Shown: positions 28,579 to 37,455, counted from the stretch's first letter. The stretch is 64,000 bases of DNA from Bacteroidaceae bacterium (GCA_024398635.1 JAKSIV010000002.1:62001-126000), one strand, 5' to 3'. The notes: generated from the letters alone by a model not told the origin. Translations and numbers: made by a program.

Positions 28579-30297
28579 ATGCTAGGTTTTGAGAGGTTCA
28601 AAATCCAGAGTTGCTGTTTTTTACGCGCTTTGGTATTATTTTTGGTTGTGATGCTTCTGGGAGTGGGTTGCAGCCATGTTAATGATGGTATGGTCCGTGG
28701 TCCCAAGGCGGTGGATTCTGTCATGGACAAAGCAGAAAGTATTATGGATGTTGATGCGAGAAGTGCAGATTCACTTATGAATCTGATAGATTCCCGTTCA
28801 ACACGTAGTAAGGAGCGTTTGGCACGTTATGCGCTTCTTTACACTGAAGCTGAATACAAGAACTATCAACCTGTTGTCAGTGACTCATTGATAATGATAG
28901 CTGTTCGTCATTATTCGATAAGTAACAATATTAATTACCAGTTCCTGTCAAACTATTATCTGGGTTGTGTCTATATTGAATTGGGACAGATGACCGATGC
29001 TGCGGTTGCGCTGGCACAGGCCGAACAGTTGGTTGACAGGATTGACAATGACTTTTGGAAAGGACTGCTTTATTCTCAGTTAGGAGTAATCTTCAATGAT
29101 GCCTTTGATTACTATCAGGCAGAGAAGTATTATCTAAAGGCTGAGTCGTGTTTTGAGCATGCCGGTAAAGACATATACAGTTTATACGCCTTGTACCATA
29201 TAGGAGAGTCTAAATTCAATTTGCATGACTTCAGGACAGCTGATTCTATAATACATATTGTGATGGACAAGGCGTCTTTGATAGGTGACAGTGCATTGTA
29301 TGTAAACTGTGTCTACAACAGGATGTACTGCGCGTTGTATTTGAAGGAGGCAGATAGAGTATCGGCATTCTATGACAACTATTTTTCAAAATGTGAATGG
29401 CCGTCCCAATCGCCCGGATATCTTGAGTTAATGGCTCTGTATAGTAATGCTATTGGAGAATATGACAAATCAGGATCATACCTTAAGTCTGCTTGGGATT
29501 GCAATCTGTCTGGGGCTGATTCCATATACCTGTATTACGTAAGTTCACTGCTTTCCGAGAGTAAAGGTCAAACAGAACAATCATTGGAGTATTTCCACAA
29601 TTACACTTCTCTCCAAAACAACAATATGAGAGCTGTGTTAAGACAGCCTCTGCTTGGCGCTCAAAAAGAACACTATAAGATGATAGCCGAGAATGAGTTG
29701 CTTAAGAGCCGTCATGCCAAAATGACGCTGATTCTCTGTGTGGTTATTTTTATGCTGATTATAGTGATAGTATTGGTTACATACCACTATAAAAAGAAAC
29801 GTATGAAAGAACAGCTATTTGATTCGATGGCCCTGGTAGAGGAGTTGACAGCTCTTAATGATAAGCACAAAAGCACGATTAAGAAACTAAAGAATGAGGT
29901 CAGGGCCCAGTTTCATGAGCGTCACGACATATCAAACCGCCTGTATTCTATGTATTTTGACTCAGAGAGTCAGGACAAGGTAGCCAAGCAGCAGCTTAAG
30001 GTCACAATCAATAGCCTGATCAAGGATTATACTACTCCCGAGAATGTACGTAATCTGGACAGTTTCATTAACGAGACCTATGATGGTATAATGGATAAGC
30101 TGTCAGATCAGGAGATAGGTCTTACGGACAAGGAGTTGCAGTTGTTCAGATACTCTTTTGCGGGACTGTCATCAAAATCGGTCAGTGTACTTATCAAGGA
30201 GTCACCTCAAAATAATTATCAGATAAAATCCAGGTTGTTGAAGAAGGTCAAACGCAACTCAGAGGATCTTTGGTCTGTTTTAAATAGTATCTGGTAG
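28579..30297 (+). CDS. Membrane-anchored TPR regulator with C-terminal HTH (paralog 2)
   Basis: A 572-residue paralog of the gene at 26375 with the same plan. The lipobox cysteine is C31 (LLGVGC). TPR-like repeats fill about 50-370. A membrane span lies near 381-403 (MTLILCVVIFMLIIVIVLV), then a coiled coil. A C-terminal HTH reads TDKELQLFRYSFAGLSSKSV. The reading frame is open upstream to 28528, but that falls within the promoter, so I start at 28579. Sequence similarity to paralog 1 is strongest in the first TPRs and weaker in the HTH, which suggests a shared kind of sensing with diverged DNA targets. Confidence 0.8.
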   Translation: MLGFERFKIQSCCFLRALVLFLVVMLLGVGCSHVNDGMVRGPKAVDSVMDKAESIMDVDARSADSLMNLIDSRSTRSKERLARYALLYTEAEYKNYQPVVSDSLIMIAVRHYSISNNINYQFLSNYYLGCVYIELGQMTDAAVALAQAEQLVDRIDNDFWKGLLYSQLGVIFNDAFDYYQAEKYYLKAESCFEHAGKDIYSLYALYHIGESKFNLHDFRTADSIIHIVMDKASLIGDSALYVNCVYNRMYCALYLKEADRVSAFYDNYFSKCEWPSQSPGYLELMALYSNAIGEYDKSGSYLKSAWDCNLSGADSIYLYYVSSLLSESKGQTEQSLEYFHNYTSLQNNNMRAVLRQPLLGAQKEHYKMIAENELLKSRHAKMTLILCVVIFMLIIVIVLVTYHYKKKRMKEQLFDSMALVEELTALNDKHKSTIKKLKNEVRAQFHERHDISNRLYSMYFDSESQDKVAKQQLKVTINSLIKDYTTPENVRNLDSFINETYDGIMDKLSDQEIGLTDKELQLFRYSFAGLSSKSVSVLIKESPQNNYQIKSRLLKKVKRNSEDLWSVLNSIW

Positions 30298-30310
30298 TTA
30301 TCGACGTAAA

Positions 30311-30366
30311 CAATAGCCCTTTTTATCCTCCCAAAAGAGGTGTCAGAAAAAAACGTAGAGCTATTG
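30311..30366 (+). repeat. Spaced inverted repeat CAATAGC / GCTATTG
   Basis: CAATAGC at 30311-30317 and GCTATTG at 30360-30366 face each other across 42 bases, in the 201-base gap before the small secreted protein. It could be a loop-forming operator or chance at this length. Confidence 0.3.
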
Positions 30367-30415
30367 GTGTAAATAGTTGATAATCAGCCATTCGCAATGC
30401 CGCCTGTCAGATTTT

Positions 30416-30461
30416 AAAAGGTCTTTTTTTTTGGTCAGCAGCGATAGTAGCCATAACTTTG
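30416..30461 (+). promoter_or_regulatory. Promoter of the DUF3244-like gene, AAAAGG-N32-TAACTTTG layout (copy 2)
   Basis: AAAAGG at 30416-30421, 32 bases, TAACTTTG at 30454-30461. A perfect -33 TTTG sits at 30430-30433 with a 20-base spacer. CCAAAG follows at 30469-30474. Same boxes and same 32-base gap as at 28205-28250. Confidence 0.7.
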
Positions 30462-30498
30462 TATCGTTCCAAAGAACCTAATTACAAACTATAGTCAT

Positions 30499-30897
30499 AT
30501 GAAGAATTTCGTTAAAAAGTTACTTGTAATCATGTTGGCATTACTGCCGTGTTTTCAGACTGGGTTGATGGCGGATCCGACAGAACCAGATTCTATTCCG
30601 ATAAAGCCAGTTGGTTCTCAGCCTGGCCCTCTTCCTGGTCCTCGTTTGCGCGCTCCTCGCAGAGGCGACGTATCAACTCCGGAATGCTACTATTATAATG
30701 GTGAAGTATCTATTTATGCTTCTGACGTTACGTACATTAGCGCAACTGTAACCCGTATGGATGACAATGCTCAATGGAGTGGATATAGCATGGATGAAGC
30801 TTTGTCGTTTGCTGTATCAACAGAGCCTGGAGTATATATCCTTACGTTGACTCTCTCTAACGGACAGAGTTATATAGGAGAGTATACCGTATACTAA
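30499..30897 (+). CDS. Small secreted protein, DUF3244-like
   Basis: A 132-residue exported protein. It has a signal peptide with cleavage near residue 25 (TGLMA|D), then a Pro/Arg-rich stretch (about 28-58). A small beta domain follows with ISATVTRMDDNAQWSGYSM and the closing GVYILTLTLSNGQSYIGEYTVY. That ending resembles the DUF3244/T9SS-like beta-sandwich family found in Bacteroides, but I cannot confirm the family. Its promoter shares an unusual layout with the region between the TPR/HTH genes, so it may be a target of those regulators. Confidence 0.7.
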   Translation: MKNFVKKLLVIMLALLPCFQTGLMADPTEPDSIPIKPVGSQPGPLPGPRLRAPRRGDVSTPECYYYNGEVSIYASDVTYISATVTRMDDNAQWSGYSMDEALSFAVSTEPGVYILTLTLSNGQSYIGEYTVY

Positions 30898-30899
30898 AT

Positions 30900-30922
30900 A
30901 CTGTTGGATCTAACAGTTTTTT
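30900..30922 (+). terminator. Terminator after the DUF3244-like gene
   Basis: ACTGTT (30900-30905) pairs with AACAGT (30912-30917) around a 6-base loop; the T-run is 30917-30922. It lies 3 bases after the stop codon. Confidence 0.6.
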
Positions 30923-30924
30923 CT

Positions 30925-30962
30925 TACCACGACATAGTGAGTGAACCTGCTATGTCGTGGTA
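30925..30962 (+). repeat. Perfect 13-bp hairpin before the transglutaminase-fold genes
   Basis: TACCACGACATAG (30925-30937) and CTATGTCGTGGTA (30950-30962) pair perfectly around a 12-base loop. It is flanked by T-rich sequence on the left and A-rich sequence on the right, not a U-tract, so it is not a clear terminator for the plus strand. It could be a leader structure or processing site for the next operon. Confidence 0.5.
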
Positions 30963-30992
30963 TTAAGAAAAAAATAACTTTTCCAAATATTG

Positions 30993-32342
30993 ATGAAACC
31001 TTTTGCATTGTCAGCGTTTTTGCTGACGACAGCCCTTACTATGGGCTGTACCCAACGCTCCTCGCTTGCCGAAGTTCTGGATTCAGCCGGCTCCAACCGC
31101 AAAGAATTGGAGGCTGTGCTGGACCACTACCGGATCGCAGACAACAACCCTCAGAAACTTCGTGCTGCTGAGTTTCTGATAGAGAACATGCCTGCACACT
31201 ACTCCTACGCTGGTGACAAAGTGTACGAGTATTATGAATATGCGGCCGGCATCCTGGCCAACAAATCTCTCTCTCCTGAGCAGCAGCGTGACAGTCTTCT
31301 TGCCATCACAGATCTGAAGTATCGTGACCTGCCTAACCACACTATCCCCGATGCGCAGATTATCAAGGCTGACTATCTGATCAAGAACATTGACAGGACA
31401 TATGATCAGTGGGTAAACTGCGATTGGGCCAGGCAGGCAACTTTTGACGAATATCTGGAATGGATCCTGCCTTACAAGGCTATTGAGTTGCAGGAACTGG
31501 ATGATTGGCGAGACACGTTGCTGGTGCATTTCGGAACAGGTCTGGAACATCCCATCGTGAATGATGTTGAGTACAACACTGCGATGGGTGTTGCAGACAT
31601 GTTGCGTAACGATGCATACAACGGTTTGCAGAGATACGGTCTGTATACCCGTGCCGGTCTGCCTCTGTTAAGTGCACATTTGCAAGTATCTCAAACCTAC
31701 GGAAATATTCCTGATTATGCGTTGACAGCGGTACTGCTGATGCGTAGTGCCGGAATACCTGCGGTGTTGGATGAAACTCCGGTGGGCAGTCGTTATACAG
31801 CTGCTACCAAGTGGTATCTTATATTGGCCGATAAAGGTGAAGAGAAGGCATCAGAATGGGACTTCTCAACAAACATCGGTTATGGCTTTTTCCCGTTTGA
31901 ACGCGGTCCTAAGGTATATCGCAATACATATGCCATAAACCAGAAGCGCTGGGAGTACAGGCAGAAAGCTAAGTATCAGTATCCTTTTGAGCTTGGTCGG
32001 AAAGATGTGACTTCAAAGTATTTCCGTACATGTGACCTCTCAATACCTGTTGAAAGGGGAGCCAGGAAACAATTGAAAGACAAATATGTATATATAGCGT
32101 CGGCTGTACGTAACGAAGAGAGCCCCTGGAAGATTGTTGACTTTGGGGTAATGAAACATGGTAAGGCTGTATTCCATGATATGGGACGTGAAGTTCTCTA
32201 CCAGATTCAGGGATACAATGGAGATAAACTTATTCCAATAACTGACCCTTTTATACTGCACAAAAACGGTTCTATTGAATATGTGAGTGCAGATACTCTT
32301 AACTCTCTCAGTTTGGACAAATGGAAAAACAACGACTTATGA
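30993..32342 (+). CDS. Transglutaminase-fold lipoprotein, apparently catalytically inactive
   Basis: A 449-residue lipoprotein (lipobox LTMGC, C19). Alignment with the next gene shows the same fold: shared starts (LxxAGxNxxELxAVLxHYR), the YKAxELQxLDxWRDTLxxHF block and FFPxERxPKVxR. In the transglutaminase core the neighbour has Cys and His where this one has I239 (YGNIPDY) and T272 (ATKWYL). The catalytic pair is therefore missing and the protein is likely a binding or scaffold version. It also lacks the neighbour's 200-residue C-terminal domain. An in-frame ATG lies one codon upstream at 30990. Confidence 0.75.
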   Translation: MKPFALSAFLLTTALTMGCTQRSSLAEVLDSAGSNRKELEAVLDHYRIADNNPQKLRAAEFLIENMPAHYSYAGDKVYEYYEYAAGILANKSLSPEQQRDSLLAITDLKYRDLPNHTIPDAQIIKADYLIKNIDRTYDQWVNCDWARQATFDEYLEWILPYKAIELQELDDWRDTLLVHFGTGLEHPIVNDVEYNTAMGVADMLRNDAYNGLQRYGLYTRAGLPLLSAHLQVSQTYGNIPDYALTAVLLMRSAGIPAVLDETPVGSRYTAATKWYLILADKGEEKASEWDFSTNIGYGFFPFERGPKVYRNTYAINQKRWEYRQKAKYQYPFELGRKDVTSKYFRTCDLSIPVERGARKQLKDKYVYIASAVRNEESPWKIVDFGVMKHGKAVFHDMGREVLYQIQGYNGDKLIPITDPFILHKNGSIEYVSADTLNSLSLDKWKNNDL

Positions 32343-34315
32343 ATACCCTTTTTAGAAAAACTTGTGAATCCTTGTTTGTTTCGTTGTTGCTTGTAGTATT
32401 CAGTGGCTGTAGTGAAGATACTGTGTATCTGCACTACGCCCTGAAGGCTGCAGGTGAAAACAAGTCTGAGCTCAAGGCAGTGCTCAAGCACTACAGAACG
32501 GTAGACAAGGATCCCGAGAAACTTAAAGCGGCAAAATACCTGATTGCCAATATGCCTGGCCACTACTCATATGCAGATACGGCAAAGGCTAACAGGTTTT
32601 ATGCTGTGGCGTATGATGTGCTGACATCAGACAGGGATATGTTCTGGAAGCGTGATACTATCCAGAAAATCAGTTTCGGCGAGTTTGGCGGAATGGGCAG
32701 AAACATAGTATCGGACGTAAAGGTTATGACGGCCGATTATCTGATTTACAGTATAGACCATGCTTTTACTCAATGGCGTACCCGCCCATGGGCAAAGGAT
32801 TTGAGTTATGAAGAGTTTCGTGATTATCTGCTGCCGTATAAAGTAGCCGAATTGCAGAAATTTGATCATTGGCGCGATACATTGGTCGCACACTTCAGCG
32901 ACAGCATAAACCGTCTTCCTGTCGGTGATGACCAGTGCCGTACCATTTATGGCGCGTTGGAGATTGTCCGCAATGAAATGGTATGGAAAATATGGCCCAA
33001 TATCATTTGGGAGACATCAAACGGTTGTCCACTATTGAGTGCCGAAACGATGGTGAACATAAAGTTCGGTGCATGTTCTGATTACGTAACATTGGCTGTA
33101 GCAACATTCAGAAGCCTTGGATTACCCGCCTTCGTAGATGATGTCCCGTTCTGGGGACGCGGCAATCAGGGACATACCTGGTATGCTTTTATATCTGATA
33201 ACGGTATTCTTACTCCAACGGAGGAAGATGTTACCACTTCTGCAGGATGGGGCTTCTTCCCGTATGAGCGCTTCCCAAAAGTGTTCCGTATATCGTATTC
33301 AATGGACAAGGAGATACTGAAATATCGCAGGACTGCAAAGTTTGTCTATCCTTTCGACTTTTTTAAGCATGATGTTACTGACTTGTATTTCAGGACATCT
33401 GATGTACAGATTAAAATAAAGGAGGGCGTTAAGCTTAAAGACAAGTACGTTTACATTGCTTCATTCAATAACAACAGTGGTCCTAAAATGAATGTCATCG
33501 ATTTTGGACGCGTGCGTCACGGAATGGCATGTTTTGAGAAAATGGGTCGTGAGCTGTTGTATATAGCCTTAGGTTTTGACGGAACCGAGCTTGTACCAAT
33601 TTCTGATCCGTTCATAATTCACAAGGACGGTAGTGTTGAGTATATAAAGTACGATGATTCTCAATCACGTAAAGTTGAGATAAGAAGAAAGTATTATGAA
33701 TCTTACAACGTAGTGACTCAGCGCAGAAAGATTTTGGGTGCCAGAATCCAGTGCTCTGACAACAGGGATTTCCGTAATGCGGTAACCATTTATACAATTG
33801 AAACAACAGTTATCCCCAACCGTATAAAACTGGATGCTCCCAGACCTTACAGGTATTGGAGATATATGTCACCCGATGGTTCCTGGGGTAATTTGGCCGA
33901 GATTGCCTGGTATGATGAGAAAGGGGAAAAGCTGTCTCGGAAAGGCATTGCCAATGCAGAGGCCGGACAGGATGCCATAGAACGGGCATATGATGGTAAT
34001 CTTCTATCCAATTTTGAGATAAACCAGCCTGATGGCAACTGGATTGGAATGGATATGGGAGAACCTACGATTGTATCATCTGTTATGGTTGTACCCAGAA
34101 GTGATGACAATGATGTCTTTCCCGGAAATGAATATGAGTTGTTATATTGGGATGGAGATGATTGGATATCTGCAGGTTACCAGGTGGCATCAGACAATGT
34201 GCTTAAATATGATGATATTCCGATAAAGTGTCTAATGTGGCTCAGAAACTACACGCGTGGTAGAGATGAACGACCTTTTATTATAAAAGAGAACGGTGAT
34301 TTTGGATGGTGGTAA
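32339..34315 (+). CDS. Transglutaminase-fold lipoprotein with C-terminal discoidin-like domain
   Basis: A 658-residue lipoprotein (lipobox VVFSGC, C24) with a transglutaminase-like core. The catalytic Cys is C246 in FGACSDYV and the His is H279 in GHTWYAF, with an acidic residue about 20 further on (EED). Such surface enzymes in Bacteroidales may act as proteases or cross-linkers; the substrate is unknown. After about residue 450 there is a beta domain with YWRYMSPDGSWGNLAEI and DGNLLSNFEI, like F5/8-type carbohydrate- or surface-binding modules. The start at 32339 overlaps the stop of the preceding paralog by 4 bases. The frame is also open from an ATG at 32321. Confidence 0.78.
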   Translation: MNTLFRKTCESLFVSLLLVVFSGCSEDTVYLHYALKAAGENKSELKAVLKHYRTVDKDPEKLKAAKYLIANMPGHYSYADTAKANRFYAVAYDVLTSDRDMFWKRDTIQKISFGEFGGMGRNIVSDVKVMTADYLIYSIDHAFTQWRTRPWAKDLSYEEFRDYLLPYKVAELQKFDHWRDTLVAHFSDSINRLPVGDDQCRTIYGALEIVRNEMVWKIWPNIIWETSNGCPLLSAETMVNIKFGACSDYVTLAVATFRSLGLPAFVDDVPFWGRGNQGHTWYAFISDNGILTPTEEDVTTSAGWGFFPYERFPKVFRISYSMDKEILKYRRTAKFVYPFDFFKHDVTDLYFRTSDVQIKIKEGVKLKDKYVYIASFNNNSGPKMNVIDFGRVRHGMACFEKMGRELLYIALGFDGTELVPISDPFIIHKDGSVEYIKYDDSQSRKVEIRRKYYESYNVVTQRRKILGARIQCSDNRDFRNAVTIYTIETTVIPNRIKLDAPRPYRYWRYMSPDGSWGNLAEIAWYDEKGEKLSRKGIANAEAGQDAIERAYDGNLLSNFEINQPDGNWIGMDMGEPTIVSSVMVVPRSDDNDVFPGNEYELLYWDGDDWISAGYQVASDNVLKYDDIPIKCLMWLRNYTRGRDERPFIIKENGDFGWW

Positions 34316-34345
34316 ATAACTCCTGGTTTGAATTTAGATTAATAA

Positions 34346-34609
34346 AAAATAATTGAAAAAAATCTGGCGATTTCAAGACCCTTCTATCAATTGGAAGATT
34401 ATGAAAAAGTGGTCCAATACTACTCTTTGATTAAAGATGAAATGAAAGATGATCCCGATTATCTGTTGGAATATGGTTCGTCCCTATTGGCTCTGGATAG
34501 GATGGAGGAAAGCGAAAGGCTATTGTCTGACTGCTTGAAAAAAACCAATGATGAGACAAGAACAATAAGATCTCATGTGGATGATCTGTATAATAGTTGT
34601 CTTCATTAA
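34346..34609 (+). pseudogene. TPR fragment, possible remnant of a larger gene
   Basis: An open frame from after the TAA at 34343-34345 to 34609 encodes a tetratricopeptide-like segment (YEKVVQYYSLIKDE, then DPDYLLEYGSSLLALDRMEE). It has no good start: the first usable codon is a TTG at 34391, and residues matching the repeat begin just before it (FYQLEDYEK). In Bacteroidales a similar TPR tail ends O-antigen-ligase-type membrane proteins that sit beside signal peptidase and DUF1573 genes. I therefore suspect a truncated remnant; this is inference. Confidence 0.45.
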
Positions 34610-34639
34610 GTGATATATGGTTCTTTCTAAAAACGCTAT

Positions 34640-35521
34640 ATGAATCAGTTAGAGAATTCAGAAAAAGATAATGACAGCCTGACTTATGAAAATTCAAACC
34701 ATCATTCCGGTGGTAAAAGGCTTTTATCCATATTACTGCATATTTATTTTTATGCAATAATAATTTGTGTTCTTCATTTTTGCCGTCGCATCTTTATAAC
34801 AGAGAGATTTGAGATTCCTACAGAATCTATGGCTCCGACTCTTATTCCCGGGGACAAAGTTTGGGTAAACAAACTGATTTTTGGAGGAAGACTGTATTAT
34901 TCGTTCAATTTTGAAGACCATGCGCCCCTTAAATGTTTCCGTATGCCGGGATTAAGAAAAATTCGCCCGGGAGATATTATATGTTTTAATTACCCTCATG
35001 GATATGATGATAATGATAAGATTGAGTTTAAAATAAACTACGTGTATTGTAAAAGGGTACTGGGAACACCCGGAGACAGGATTGGTGCGGTTGATGGTCA
35101 TGTGTGGAATGATAAAGTCCTTAGGCCAATAGGTTTAAAAGAGGAACAGGAAAGATTACGATGGATGTTTGATAGCGTGTTTGCGTGGAATAAATGTTAT
35201 GATGTTCTGCCGGAAACCGGTAAGGGTTGGAATATAAAAAATTGGGGTCCACTAATTGTCCCTGCCAAAGGTGTTACAGTACAACTTGATGAATATAATC
35301 GCAGATTGTACAGGCAGGTAATCGAGTATGAGACAAATGAAACATTGAATAAAGACATATCGGAATATACTTTTAAGAGTAACTACTATTTTGCCGTAGG
35401 GGATAACTCTATGAATTCGAATGATTCCAGGTATTGGGGGTTTATTCCAGAGAAATACATAATTGGAATTGTTGGAAAGGAGGTTCGACATAATCCGTAC
35501 GATATAGACATAGATTATTGA
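34640..35521 (+). CDS. lepB: Signal peptidase I
   Basis: Cleaves signal peptides from exported proteins at the outer face of the inner membrane. It has 293 residues with one membrane span near 28-48. The catalytic serine is S63 in PTESMAPTLIPGD and the general-base lysine is K138 in YCKRVLGTPGD. Box E is FAVGDNSMNSNDSRYWGF. It has low GC compared with core genes. It is probably an accessory copy dedicated to neighbouring exported proteins rather than the main cell enzyme. The next gene begins 1 base after its stop. Confidence 0.9.
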   Translation: MNQLENSEKDNDSLTYENSNHHSGGKRLLSILLHIYFYAIIICVLHFCRRIFITERFEIPTESMAPTLIPGDKVWVNKLIFGGRLYYSFNFEDHAPLKCFRMPGLRKIRPGDIICFNYPHGYDDNDKIEFKINYVYCKRVLGTPGDRIGAVDGHVWNDKVLRPIGLKEEQERLRWMFDSVFAWNKCYDVLPETGKGWNIKNWGPLIVPAKGVTVQLDEYNRRLYRQVIEYETNETLNKDISEYTFKSNYYFAVGDNSMNSNDSRYWGFIPEKYIIGIVGKEVRHNPYDIDIDY

Positions 35522-35522
35522 T

Positions 35523-35900
35523 ATGAAGAGTAAAGATAATATCCTTTTGTTGGCAAGCTTGTTCGTAATGTGTTTCCCGACTGGTTGCAATGATGCTGAC
35601 GGTACGTGTTCGGTACGTCGTGAGTCCATTGATGTTGGGCAGGTGAATGTCGGCGATTCGGTAAGTGCTACGTTTACATTCAAGAACAATTCGGCCAAGG
35701 AGATGGCAATCAGTTTCATTCCGGAGTGTGACTGTACGACTATTAACCTGGATAACATGAGGCTTGGGCCGCATAAGTGCGGACAGTTGGAGGTAAAGGT
35801 GGCAGTGAATAAACCGGGAGAGTTTATTAAATACGTATATGCCCAAACAGCGGGGAATGAAGATTTCATTGCGATTGCCGTTAAAGGGCGTACCAAATAG
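35523..35900 (+). CDS. DUF1573 lipoprotein
   Basis: A 125-residue lipoprotein (lipobox CFPTGC, C22) with one DUF1573 domain, an immunoglobulin-like beta sandwich. Marks are VGDSVSATFTFKNNSAKEM, the conserved ECDCTT after ISFIP, and LEVKVAVNKPGEFIKYVYAQ. The family is common in Bacteroidetes and of unknown role. Its position 1 base after signal peptidase I suggests co-transcription. Confidence 0.85.
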   Translation: MKSKDNILLLASLFVMCFPTGCNDADGTCSVRRESIDVGQVNVGDSVSATFTFKNNSAKEMAISFIPECDCTTINLDNMRLGPHKCGQLEVKVAVNKPGEFIKYVYAQTAGNEDFIAIAVKGRTK

Positions 35901-35955
35901 ATAAGTATTACACAGAGATCCTTTTTCAATTAACCTAATAATATTGTTTGCAATC

Positions 35956-37455
35956 ATGATCCTTTTAAAAACACATCTAAAAGTTATTGCTCTTGCCGCT
36001 GTAATTGGTGTGAGTGGAGTTTGCGGGGCGCAGGTGATAGGCCCCAGGACTCTCAATATGGAGCAGGTTATCCAATTGGCGCAGGAGAATTCCATTTCGG
36101 CCATGAGCAACCGCAACAGTTTTGTGGCTCAGTATTGGAGCTACCGCTCATATAAGGCTGAAATGCTCCCATCGTTAAACATAAGTGCAAGTCTTGGCCA
36201 GTTTAACCGATCACTTGTGGCGTTGCAGGATTATAATACCGGTACTATCAGTTATCGTCCCAATTACAATCTTTCAAACGATGCTACTCTGTATCTGAGT
36301 CAGAATGTACCTTGGACAGGCGGTACGGTATCGCTTTCTACAAGTCTGTCACGAATGGATCAGTACAGCCCGGCACGTCTTACCACATACTATGCCCAGC
36401 CGGTGTATCTGTCATATATGCAGTCTCTTTGGGGATACAACCGTTTCAAATGGAGCAAACAGACTGAACCTGGGCAGTATGAGGTTGCAAAGCGCCAGTA
36501 TATAGAGAACATGGAGCAGGTAAGCCAGACAGCAGTTATGTATTTCTGGGGTTATGTGAGTGCCATGGAGAACTATGAAAGGGCAGTCAAGAGTTTTGAA
36601 GATAGCAAGCGGTTGTATGAGACCGGAAAGACCCGTTTTGGAATGGGTACAATTACGCGTGACCAGCTGATGCAGATAGAGGTGAGCATGCTTAATGACT
36701 CGCTTTCATTGAGCTCAGTACAGGTTAATCTACGCTCTGCATTAAACCGTCTTTGCTCATACATAGGTTATAAGGAGGATACTGAGTTGAGTCTGCAGAT
36801 TGACTATGATGTTCCTGATATCACCCTTGAATATGATGATGTTCTGGAGCGTGCTCTTGAGAATTCATCGTTCCGTCTGAGTCAGGAGATAAGTTATATA
36901 GAGACCGAACGCAGCGTTGCCCAAGCCAGGTCAAACCGTGGCATATCGGCAAGTATTAACGCAAGGTTCGGTATGTCGGGATCGGCCGACAGGTTCAACG
37001 ACACATTCGTTCAGCTCAAGGACCAGGAGGTTGTGGGCATATCACTGAGTATTCCTATTGTGGACTGGGGCTTGGCTCGTGGGCGTCTGCGTATGGCCGA
37101 GGCACAGGCTCAGACTACACGAAACCGCCTGGAGCAGGATATGATTGACTACCGTCAGAACCTGCTTACACAGGTAATGCAGTTCAATAACCAACGCAGC
37201 CAGTGTGAGATTGCAGCACGTGCCGCACAGCTGGCCGAAGACAGTTATCAGTTGGCTTTGCAGAATTTTGGCAGCGGTAGCATGACAATGACTCAGCTGG
37301 ATCAGTTGAAACAGAAACGTGACGGCGCTCTAAGCAGTTACGTGAGTAATGTGGCCAGTTTCTGGAATTACTATTTCGGGATGCGTAAGGCCACGCTTTA
37401 TGACTACATGAACGGTATTGATATTAACGCTGAATTTGACAAACTTGTGAAATAA
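35956..37455 (+). CDS. TolC-family outer membrane efflux protein
   Basis: Outer-membrane channel of a tripartite efflux system, 499 residues from ATG 35956. It has a signal peptide (ALAAVIGVSGVCGAQ) and two repeated helical-hairpin/strand halves typical of the OEP family, with LNMEQVIQLAQENS at the start and ARAAQLAEDSYQLALQNFGSG near the end. The frame extends to a TTG at 35944, which I reject because the ATG gives a better signal sequence. It heads the operon with the adaptor and two RND pumps. Confidence 0.88.
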   Translation: MILLKTHLKVIALAAVIGVSGVCGAQVIGPRTLNMEQVIQLAQENSISAMSNRNSFVAQYWSYRSYKAEMLPSLNISASLGQFNRSLVALQDYNTGTISYRPNYNLSNDATLYLSQNVPWTGGTVSLSTSLSRMDQYSPARLTTYYAQPVYLSYMQSLWGYNRFKWSKQTEPGQYEVAKRQYIENMEQVSQTAVMYFWGYVSAMENYERAVKSFEDSKRLYETGKTRFGMGTITRDQLMQIEVSMLNDSLSLSSVQVNLRSALNRLCSYIGYKEDTELSLQIDYDVPDITLEYDDVLERALENSSFRLSQEISYIETERSVAQARSNRGISASINARFGMSGSADRFNDTFVQLKDQEVVGISLSIPIVDWGLARGRLRMAEAQAQTTRNRLEQDMIDYRQNLLTQVMQFNNQRSQCEIAARAAQLAEDSYQLALQNFGSGSMTMTQLDQLKQKRDGALSSYVSNVASFWNYYFGMRKATLYDYMNGIDINAEFDKLVK

